Below are positions 57,495-64,000 of a stretch of DNA of 64,000 bases, in pieces. Position 1 is the stretch's first letter, and every line of letters starts with the position of its first letter. A program made the translations under genes and the position numbers. The notes beneath the pieces were generated by a model. The model had not been told where the DNA came from. It was given only the letters and a program-made list of their open reading frames with translations, and searched no databases. Source of the DNA: Alitibacter langaaensis DSM 22999 (GTDB taxonomy: Bacteria > Pseudomonadota > Gammaproteobacteria > Enterobacterales > Pasteurellaceae); assembly GCF_003096995.1 (NCBI RefSeq), contig NZ_QENU01000007.1, positions 28,681 to 92,680 on the forward strand, written 5' to 3'.

Positions 57495-60077
57495 TTATTT
57501 CGCGACAAAGCTAAATAATTTACCTGGTACATAAATGGTTTTCACGATAGTTAATCCGTCTAAGAATTTTTGCACATTCGGATCCGCTAATGCCACTTGT
57601 TTGATTTGTTCTTCGCTGAAGTCTGCTGGCACAGTGACTTTGCCGCGCACTTTACCATTCACTTGAACGACAACCAGTTTTTCGTCTTCAACCATCGCTG
57701 CTTCATCTGCTTGTACCCACGGTGCAAAATCAATGATGTCGGTGTTGCCGAGTTCTTTCCATAATTGGAAACAAATGTGCGGTGTGATTGGATAAAGCAT
57801 ACGCACCACAGCGCTGAGCGCTTCGCCCATCACGGCGCGGTCTTGTTCATCTGCAAGCGGTGCGCGCGTGAGTTTATTCATTAACTCCATAATTGCAGCA
57901 ATGGCGGTGTTGAACGTTTGGCGACGACCAATATCATCAGACACTTTCGCAATGGTTTTATGCACATCACGGCGCAAGGCTTTTTGCGAAGCTGAAAGTG
58001 CGGTCGGATTTAATGCAGTTTTTGCTGGGTTTTGGTTGTATTCAAACACCAAATTCCAAAGACGACCCAAGAAACGTTTCGCGCCCTCCACACCTGATTC
58101 TTGCCATTCCAGTGTCATTTCCGCTGGGGAGGCAAACATCATAAATAAGCGGACAGTATCTGCGCCATATTTTTCCACCATTTCTTGCGGGTCAATACCA
58201 TTGTTTTTGGATTTTGACATTTTGGTCATCCCGCTATGCACCAATTCACGCCCTTCAGGATCAGTGGCTTTGATAATGCGCCCTTTTTCATCACGCTCTA
58301 AGGTAACTTGTGTTGGCGATACCCAAATGCGCTCGTTAGTTGGGCTGGTGTAATAGAATGCATCAGCTAGCACCATACCTTGGCAAAGGAGTTTTTTCGC
58401 CGGTTCATCGGAATTTAAAATGCCTGCATCACGCAATAATTTGTGGAAGAAACGGAAGTAGAGCAAGTGCATTGTAGCGTGCTCGATACCACCAATATAC
58501 TGATCCACTGGGAGCCAATAATTGGCTTCATCACTATCTAACATGCCTTGGTTAAATTGCGGGCAAGTGTAGCGCGCGTAATACCAAGATGATTCCATGA
58601 ATGTGTCAAAAGTATCAGTTTCTTTTAACGCTGGCTGACCGTGATAAGTGGTTTTTGCCCATTCAGGATCTGCTTTAATCGGGCTATGCACCCCATTCAT
58701 CACTACATCTTCAGGTAAAATGATCGGCAAATCTTCCATTGGCGCAGGAACGACTTCGCCGTTTTCTAATGTCAACATTGGAATTGGCGCCCCCCAATAA
58801 CGTTGGCGCGAAACGCCCCAATCACGTAAGCGGAAGTTCACTTGGCGTTTACCCACGCCCATTTGTTCTAATTTGTCGGCGATACCATTGAATGCCGCCT
58901 CAAATTCTAAGCCGTTAAATTCGGCAGAATTAACCAGTTTGCCGTGTTCGGTAAAGGCAGCTTTGGTTAAATCAATCGCTTCGCCATTTGCAGGCTCAAT
59001 CACTTGATTGATAGGCAAACCGTATTTTTGTGCAAATTCAAAATCACGTTGATCATGTGCTGGCACTGCCATAACTGCGCCTGTACCATAGTGCATTAAC
59101 ACAAAGTTCGCCACCCAAACTGGCACGGGTTTGCCTGTGATTGGGTGAATGGCGTTAATGCCCGTTGCCATGCCTTTTTTCTCCATGGTGGCAAGCTCAG
59201 CTTCGGCAACTTTGGTATTTTTACATTCTTGAATAAATGCCGCTAATTCTGGATTATTTTTCGCCGCACTTTCAGCTAATGGATGGCCTGCTGCCACCGC
59301 CATGTAGCTCACGCCATAGAAAGTATCAGGGCGTGTGGTGTAAACTGCTACTGTCTCGTCTGAATTTTCAATTTTAAAGGTGATTTCCACGCCTTCAGAA
59401 CGCCCAATCCAGTTGCGCTGCATGGTTTTCACCATATCTGGCCATTCAGAAAGCTGGTCTAAATCCGCCAAAAGTTGTTCTGCATAATCGGTGATTTTAA
59501 TAAACCATTGTGGAATTTCACGCTGTTCAACAGGGGTATCACAACGCCAGCAGCAGCCTTCGTGAACTTGCTCATTCGCCAACACGGTTTCATCGTTCGG
59601 ACACCAGTTTACGGTTGAAGTTTTTTTATAGACCAAGCCTTTTTTGTATAGCTCAGTAAAGAACCATTGTTCCCATTTGTAATATTCTGGGCGGCAAGTG
59701 GTAACTTCGCGATCCCAGTCGTATGAAAAGCCTAACATTTTGAGCTGACCTTTCATATATTCAATATTTTCGTAAGTCCATTTTGCAGGTGCGGTGTTGT
59801 TTTTTACCGCCGCCCCTTCCGCAGGCAAACCAAATGCATCCCAACCCATTGGCTGTAATACATTTTTACCGATCATACGTTGATAGCGTGAAACAACATC
59901 GCCGATTGTGTAGTTGCGAACGTGCCCCATATGCAATTTGCCTGATGGGTATGGCAACATGGAAAGACAGTAATATTTCTCTTTGCTGGCATCTTTAATG
60001 GCTTTAAATGTTTTATTTTCTTGCCAATATTTTTGTACCTCGGCTTCGATTAAATCGGGACGATATTGTTCTTGCAT
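57495..60077 (-). CDS. leuS: Leucyl-tRNA synthetase
   Basis: 860 residues, class Ia synthetase with CP1 editing domain. The HIGH motif is HMGH in [24 protein letters not shown] appears in [13 protein letters not shown] threonine-rich editing stretch [20 protein letters not shown] is intact. Normal length and no anomaly. Upstream (60100-60220) are three uptake signals and the leuS promoter region. Confidence 0.98.
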   Translation of the reverse strand: MQEQYRPDLIEAEVQKYWQENKTFKAIKDASKEKYYCLSMLPYPSGKLHMGHVRNYTIGDVVSRYQRMIGKNVLQPMGWDAFGLPAEGAAVKNNTAPAKWTYENIEYMKGQLKMLGFSYDWDREVTTCRPEYYKWEQWFFTELYKKGLVYKKTSTVNWCPNDETVLANEQVHEGCCWRCDTPVEQREIPQWFIKITDYAEQLLADLDQLSEWPDMVKTMQRNWIGRSEGVEITFKIENSDETVAVYTTRPDTFYGVSYMAVAAGHPLAESAAKNNPELAAFIQECKNTKVAEAELATMEKKGMATGINAIHPITGKPVPVWVANFVLMHYGTGAVMAVPAHDQRDFEFAQKYGLPINQVIEPANGEAIDLTKAAFTEHGKLVNSAEFNGLEFEAAFNGIADKLEQMGVGKRQVNFRLRDWGVSRQRYWGAPIPMLTLENGEVVPAPMEDLPIILPEDVVMNGVHSPIKADPEWAKTTYHGQPALKETDTFDTFMESSWYYARYTCPQFNQGMLDSDEANYWLPVDQYIGGIEHATMHLLYFRFFHKLLRDAGILNSDEPAKKLLCQGMVLADAFYYTSPTNERIWVSPTQVTLERDEKGRIIKATDPEGRELVHSGMTKMSKSKNNGIDPQEMVEKYGADTVRLFMMFASPAEMTLEWQESGVEGAKRFLGRLWNLVFEYNQNPAKTALNPTALSASQKALRRDVHKTIAKVSDDIGRRQTFNTAIAAIMELMNKLTRAPLADEQDRAVMGEALSAVVRMLYPITPHICFQLWKELGNTDIIDFAPWVQADEAAMVEDEKLVVVQVNGKVRGKVTVPADFSEEQIKQVALADPNVQKFLDGLTIVKTIYVPGKLFSFVAK

Positions 60078-60190
60078 GATATAACCTTAAAATGTAGATA
60101 TTTTGACCGCACTTTGCGGCGAATTTGAACGTTAGAAATGCGCTATAGGATAGCTTAAAACAAGGGAAATGAACAGAATTTTAAAAAAAT

Positions 60191-60213
60191 GACCGCACTT
60201 TAAAAGTGCGGTC
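60191..60213 (-). terminator. Uptake-signal palindrome after hslU
   Basis: GACCGCACTT, a TTA loop and AAGTGCGGTC make a near-perfect palindrome at 60191-60213, 20 bp after the hslU stop in the minus direction. Tight loop; may act as terminator with the T run on the left. Confidence 0.55.
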
Positions 60214-60232
60214 AAATTTTGGAAAATTTTTA

Positions 60233-61555
60233 TTAAAGAATAAAGCGACTTAAATCTTCATTTTCCACCACGTCATTTAACGCATCTTGCACGTATTTTT
60301 CATCAATCACGATTTTCTCGCCAGCACGTTCGCTTGCATCAAATGAAATGCCGTCCATTAAGAGTTCTAACACCGTGTGTAAACGGCGAGCACCGATATT
60401 TTCGGTTTTTTCATTAACACGGAAGGCGGATTCTGCAATTTTGCTGATCCCATCTTTGGTGAATTCAATGTCAACGCATTCTGTTTTCATTAGTTCAACA
60501 TATTGCAATGTTAATGAGGCGTTAGGCTCTGTTAAAATACGCTCGAAATCTTCTTTCGTGAGGGATTTGAGCTCTACACGAATAGGCAAACGCCCTTGTA
60601 ATTCGGGTAATAAATCTGACGGGCGTGCCACTTGGAACGCACCAGAACAAACGAACAAGATATGATCGGTTTTTACCATGCCATGTTTCGTATTGACGGT
60701 TGAACCTTCAATAATTGGCAATAAATCACGTTGCACGCCCTCGCGAGAGACATCGCCACCGCTGTATTCGCCTTTTTTACAGATTTTGTCGATCTCATCA
60801 ATAAAGACGATACCGTGTTGTTCAACGGCTTCAATGGCTTGCTGTTTAAGCTCTTCTGGATTAACCAATTTCGCGGCTTCTTCGTCAATCATCACTTTTA
60901 ACGCATCTTTGACTTTCATCTTGCGTTTTTTCGTTTTGTTTGGCGACATTCCTTCAAATAAAGATTGCAGCTGCGAAGTCATTTCTTCCATACCCGGTGG
61001 GGTCATAATTTCTACGCTCACTGGCGCACTCACATCAATCTCAATTTCTTTATCGTCTAAACTGCCTTCACGCAGTTTTTTGCGGAAAACTTGACGAGTC
61101 GAGCTATTATGCGCGTCCTCAGCATTACCCCATTGATCTTTTGCTGGTGGCAATAACACATCTAAAATGCGATCTTCTGCCGCATCTTGCGCTTTCATAC
61201 GATTTTTTTCTACCGCTTGTGAACGCACTAATTTCATGGCGACATCAGCGAGATCACGAATGATCGAATCCACTTCTTTACCCACATAGCCCACTTCGGT
61301 GAATTTAGTGGCTTCCACTTTAATAAATGGTGCATTCGCCAATTTGGCTAAGCGGCGGGCGATTTCAGTTTTCCCTACACCCGTTGGCCCAATCATTAAA
61401 ATATTTTTAGGGGTGACTTCATGGCGCAGCTCTTCGGGCAGCTGCATACGGCGCCAGCGATTACGCAAGGCAATTGCCACGGCACGTTTCGCTTCATTTT
61501 GTCCAATAATATGAGCATCTAGCTCAGATACAATTTCTCTTGGGGTCATTGACAT
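60233..61555 (-). CDS. hslU: ATP-dependent protease ATPase subunit HslU
   Basis: AAA+ unfoldase of the HslUV protease. 440 residues. Walker [17 protein letters not shown], Walker [10 protein letters not shown], the sensor stretch [10 protein letters not shown] and the C-terminal DLSRFIL, which docks in HslV. Start chosen at [46 protein letters not shown], matching E. coli; a five-codon longer start is in frame. 79 bp after hslV on the minus strand; both are sigma-32 targets in relatives. Confidence 0.97.
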   Translation of the reverse strand: MSMTPREIVSELDAHIIGQNEAKRAVAIALRNRWRRMQLPEELRHEVTPKNILMIGPTGVGKTEIARRLAKLANAPFIKVEATKFTEVGYVGKEVDSIIRDLADVAMKLVRSQAVEKNRMKAQDAAEDRILDVLLPPAKDQWGNAEDAHNSSTRQVFRKKLREGSLDDKEIEIDVSAPVSVEIMTPPGMEEMTSQLQSLFEGMSPNKTKKRKMKVKDALKVMIDEEAAKLVNPEELKQQAIEAVEQHGIVFIDEIDKICKKGEYSGGDVSREGVQRDLLPIIEGSTVNTKHGMVKTDHILFVCSGAFQVARPSDLLPELQGRLPIRVELKSLTKEDFERILTEPNASLTLQYVELMKTECVDIEFTKDGISKIAESAFRVNEKTENIGARRLHTVLELLMDGISFDASERAGEKIVIDEKYVQDALNDVVENEDLSRFIL

Positions 61556-61634
61556 AATTTTATATTCCATTGTGGGGCGGAACCTGTGTCCACCCTAAAT
61601 TATAATTAGATAAGTTTAATGTTAAGCTGCTCTG

Positions 61635-62156
61635 TTAAAGTTCTTCGATGACATGATTGTGGTTAGTATAAATATCAATATCGCCTGCAATGGTTAAGGC
61701 TTGCTTCACAATTTCTGCTGCGCTTAATTCATTGTCGGTGCGCAATAACGCAAGGGCGGCGGATTTTGCATAGTTGCCGCCTGAACCGATAGCCAAAACA
61801 TCAAATTCTGGCTCAATCACATCGCCGCTACCTGACACTAATAAAAATTCAGTCTCATTTGCCACAATCATCATCGCTTCTAAGCGGCGTAATGAACGTT
61901 CTGTGCGCCATTCTTTGGCTAATTCCACGGCGGCTTTCACTAAATGCCCTTGGTGCAATTCTAATTTTTTCTCAAACAGATCGCGTAAAATAAACGCATC
62001 GGCGGTCGAGCCTGCGAAGCCAGTCACCACTTTGTCTTTATATAAACGGCGTACTTTGCGCACGGTGCCTTTTTCTACGCTGTTGCCTAATGTTGCTTGA
62101 CCATCACCACCGATAGCCACTTTGCCATTTTTACGAACACATACAATTGTAGTCAT
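61635..62156 (-). CDS. hslV: ATP-dependent protease subunit HslV
   Basis: Proteasome-like threonine peptidase, 173 residues. The N-terminus [25 protein letters not shown] exposes Thr2 as the nucleophile after removal of Met. [49 protein letters not shown] is the family core. hslV is first in the hslVU operon. Confidence 0.97.
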   Translation of the reverse strand: MTTIVCVRKNGKVAIGGDGQATLGNSVEKGTVRKVRRLYKDKVVTGFAGSTADAFILRDLFEKKLELHQGHLVKAAVELAKEWRTERSLRRLEAMMIVANETEFLLVSGSGDVIEPEFDVLAIGSGGNYAKSAALALLRTDNELSAAEIVKQALTIAGDIDIYTNHNHVIEEL

Positions 62157-62237
62157 TATTATTTTGTCCTTTTTAATCGTGAATTGCGGAGAAGATTGGG
62201 ATGATTCAATGCGTTTTCAAGGAAAAAATGAAAAAAA

Positions 62238-62274
62238 TGACCGCACTTTGCGTTGTTCGTCAAAAGTGCGGTCA
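62238..62274 (-). terminator. Uptake-signal dyad between aspA and hslV
   Basis: TGACCGCACTTT (62238-62249) pairs with AAAGTGCGGTCA (62263-62274). Likely terminator for aspA on the minus strand. Confidence 0.7.
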
Positions 62275-62295
62275 AAATTAAGATTATTTTATAAA

Positions 62296-63723
62296 TTATT
62301 CTTCATCGGTAAATTTCGCTGCTTTGTAGGTTGGTTTCATCAAATTTTCTACCGAAAGAATATCATCTAATTGTGCTTCGGTGAGTAAACCTTTTTCTAA
62401 CACGACATCACGCACGCTGCGTCCTGTTGTTGCACAGATTTTACCAACGACATCGCCATTGTGGTGGCCGATAAATGGATTTAGGTAAGTAACGATACCG
62501 ATTGAGTTGAACACAAAGTTTTCGCAAATTTCTTTGTTCACAGTGATGCCGCTTACGCATTTATCTTGTAAATTCACGCAGGCGTTACCTAAAATGTCGA
62601 TAGATTCAAACATTGCTTGACCAATAACAGGTTCCATCACGTTTAATTGTAATTGTCCTGCTTCTGCCGCAAAGGTTACAGCGGTGTCATTGCCAATCAC
62701 TTTAAAGCAAACTTGGTTCACCACTTCTGGCACCACTGGGTTGACTTTTGCTGGCATAATAGAAGAGCCTGCTTGTAATTCTGGCAAGTTAATTTCATTC
62801 AAACCTGCACGAGGGCCTGAAGAAAGTAAACGCAAGTCATTACAAACTTTAGATAATTTGACCGCAGTACGTTTTAATGCACCGTGAATCATCACATAGG
62901 CACCGCAGTCTGAAGTGGCTTCGATCAAGTTTTCTGACGGCACGCACGGCAAGCCTGTCACTTCAGATAAATGTTTCACCACTAATTTTTGATAACCTTC
63001 TGGGGTGTTTAAAGCGGTACCAATAGCGGTGGCACCAAGGTTTACTTCTAGTAATAATTCTGCGGTACGTTTTAAATTGCGTACTTCTTCTTCCAATAGC
63101 ACCGCAAAGGCTTTGAATTCTTGTTCAACGGTCATTGGCACCGCATCTTGTAATTGAGTACGCCCCATTTTCAAAATGTCTTTGAATTCGTCAGCTTTGG
63201 CTTCAAAACCTTTTTGTAAATAATAGACTTTTTCAATTAATTTTAAGATGCTGTTGTATACGGCAATGCGGAAACCAGTAGGGTAGGCATCATTGGTAGA
63301 TTGGCTGGCATTAACGTGATCCATTGGGTTGACCACATCATATGCCCCTTTCGGTTGCCCTAAAATTTCTAATGCAAGGTTTGCCACCACTTCATTTGTG
63401 TTCATATTCACAGATGTTCCCGCGCCACCTTGATATACATCTGACGGGAATTGATCCATACAGCGACCTTTTTCTAAGATTTCATCGCAAGCTTGAACAA
63501 TGGCTTTGGCAACTTTTTTCGGAATTGCACCTAATTCGCCATTGGCAAGTGCGGTCGCTTTTTTCACCATAACCATACCGCGTACAAATTCTGGCACATC
63601 GGAAATGGTGACATTAGAAATGTTAAAATTTTCCACCGCTCTTAGGGTGTGGATTCCCCAATAAACATCATTTGATACTTCACGTTCGCCTAAAAGATCG
63701 ACTTCGATGCGTGTGTTACTCAT
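62296..63723 (-). CDS. aspA: Aspartate ammonia-lyase
   Basis: Converts aspartate to fumarate and ammonia, feeding fumarate respiration under anaerobiosis. 475 residues, close to the E. coli 478. The fumarase/aspartase signature [11 protein letters not shown] is present, along with [19 protein letters not shown] and [18 protein letters not shown] perfect FNR box and a TATGAT -10 lie upstream. ATG 63723 follows TTTTGGAGAAATC on the coding strand. Confidence 0.97.
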   Translation of the reverse strand: MSNTRIEVDLLGEREVSNDVYWGIHTLRAVENFNISNVTISDVPEFVRGMVMVKKATALANGELGAIPKKVAKAIVQACDEILEKGRCMDQFPSDVYQGGAGTSVNMNTNEVVANLALEILGQPKGAYDVVNPMDHVNASQSTNDAYPTGFRIAVYNSILKLIEKVYYLQKGFEAKADEFKDILKMGRTQLQDAVPMTVEQEFKAFAVLLEEEVRNLKRTAELLLEVNLGATAIGTALNTPEGYQKLVVKHLSEVTGLPCVPSENLIEATSDCGAYVMIHGALKRTAVKLSKVCNDLRLLSSGPRAGLNEINLPELQAGSSIMPAKVNPVVPEVVNQVCFKVIGNDTAVTFAAEAGQLQLNVMEPVIGQAMFESIDILGNACVNLQDKCVSGITVNKEICENFVFNSIGIVTYLNPFIGHHNGDVVGKICATTGRSVRDVVLEKGLLTEAQLDDILSVENLMKPTYKAAKFTDEE

Positions 63724-63766
63724 AATTTGATTTCTCCAAAAGGGTTATAAATAAAATCTGGGCGAG

Positions 63767-63772
63767 ATCATA
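63767..63772 (-). promoter_or_regulatory. Candidate aspA -10 box
   Basis: TATGAT on the minus strand; predicted start about 63760, which puts the FNR box centre at -41.5. Confidence 0.6.
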
Positions 63773-63794
63773 GTCTTGTTTACAACAAAAAAAA

Positions 63795-63808
63795 TTGATA
63801 TGGATCAA
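63795..63808 (-). promoter_or_regulatory. FNR box upstream of aspA
   Basis: TTGATATGGATCAA, perfect at all ten specified positions of TTGAT-N4-ATCAA. Class II distance to the -10. Confidence 0.85.
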
Positions 63809-63869
63809 TCTTTTATGATGGCTTTCATGATATAAATTTATCCTTCGCATTATAAAAATTGGGGCTGAC

Positions 63870-63895
63870 GTAGATTAGGTACTATGCTAATCTAC
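63870..63895. repeat. Hairpin at the IS1016-like end
   Basis: GTAGATTAG (63870-63878) and CTAATCTAC (63887-63895) are perfect inverted repeats around GTACTATG. It occupies the space between the terminal repeat and the transposase ATG, and could limit translation from read-through transcripts. Confidence 0.7.
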
Positions 63896-63899
63896 AAAA

Positions 63900-64000
63900 A
63901 TGAAGATAACTCATTGTAAACTAAAGAAATCTATACAGAGAAAATTACTTGAATTTTTTGTGCTAGAAGTCACGGCTCGCTCAGCTGCAGATTTACTTGG
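63900..64000 (+). CDS. IS1016-like transposase (partial)
   Basis: N-terminal 33 residues, MKITHCKLKKSIQRKLLEFF followed by VLEVTARSAADLLG, resemble IS1016 transposases of Haemophilus (IS1595 family, ISXO2-like DDE enzymes). The frame is open to the right window edge. Whether the full gene is intact cannot be told. Confidence 0.8.
   Translation, partial: MKITHCKLKKSIQRKLLEFFVLEVTARSAADLL

Larger units (their letters stand above)
63861..64000 (+). mobile_element. IS1016-like (IS1595 family) element, left end
   Basis: The left end GGGGCTGACGTAGATTA is what I recall as the IS1016 terminal repeat of Haemophilus. It is followed by a 9-bp inverted repeat and the transposase start. Truncated by the right window edge, so the right end and integrity are unknown. 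Confidence 0.8.

Noticed and set aside
1..64000. CRISPR arrays, prophage, restriction-modification, toxin-antitoxin or biosynthetic clusters.
   Set aside because: No repeat-spacer pattern, integrase, methylase or typical small gene pairs were seen on either strand.

Overview
The window is a chromosomal segment of a Pasteurellaceae bacterium. The nine-base uptake signal sequence AAGTGCGGT (reverse ACCGCACTT) occurs dozens of times on both strands, inside genes and as inverted pairs between genes. That is the Haemophilus influenzae-type DNA uptake signal, shared by Haemophilus, Aggregatibacter and Pasteurella. Several gene orders match my memory of H. influenzae (lepA-lepB-rnc-era with grcA and ung beside them; narQ-murB-rpoH; oxyR beside the peroxiredoxin-glutaredoxin; uspA-alaS-csrA). 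An IS1016-type element at the right edge also fits. Base composition looks higher in GC than H. influenzae, so Aggregatibacter or a non-influenzae Haemophilus is my best guess; this is inference.

Layout. 0-2.1 kb: type IV pilus/competence operon pilA-pilB-pilC (minus). 2.2-9.6 kb: ampD, mazG, uspA, alaS, csrA, a phosphomannomutase gene and galU. 9.7-12.1 kb: secE-nusG and rplK-rplA. 12.4-16.9 kb: minus-strand era, rnc, lepB, lepA. 17-20.2 kb: grcA, ung, yaaA, a lipoprotein gene, raiA. 20.5-21.5 kb: decayed IS3-family element. 21.5-29.3 kb: PTS permease, OPT transporter, rsmB, fmt, nagZ, ycfL, hinT. 29.6-33.2 kb: focA-pflB and a YgiN-like monooxygenase gene. 33.3-40.2 kb: accessory redox/efflux stretch with two LysR regulators, DoxX, an interrupted flavin/quinone reductase, an MFS exporter, a secreted SnoaL-like protein, a hydrolase and a patatin. 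40.4-52.2 kb: adhE, ridA, pgdx, oxyR, fabR, narQ, an acetyltransferase, gltS, murB, a DUF2322-like gene, rpoH. 52.2-53.3 kb: second decayed copy of the same IS3-family element, inverted. 53.3-63.7 kb: sodium/amino-acid symporter behind a tandem glycine riboswitch, holA, lptE, a lipoprotein gene, leuS, hslU, hslV, aspA. 63.9-64 kb: start of an IS1016-like element.

The clearest functional theme is anaerobic and mixed-acid metabolism. Formate channel and pyruvate formate-lyase (focA-pflB), the spare glycyl-radical subunit (grcA), AdhE, aspartase and the nitrate sensor NarQ all lie in the window. Boxes matching FNR or CRP half-sites sit in front of grcA (two), aspA, adhE, focA and, more weakly, uspA. 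A second theme is cell-wall turnover (ampD, nagZ, murB). A third is protection from oxidants and electrophiles (oxyR-pgdx, yaaA, and the 33-38 kb stretch).

I found no CRISPR array, phage, toxin-antitoxin pair, secondary-metabolite cluster or recognisable defence system, and no rRNA or tRNA gene. No wholly new system is evident. The points most worth a second look are the accessory redox module with its nonsense-interrupted reductase, the matched hairpins bracketing the MFS gene, the shared promoter geometry of the anaerobic genes, and the uptake signals embedded in signal peptides.
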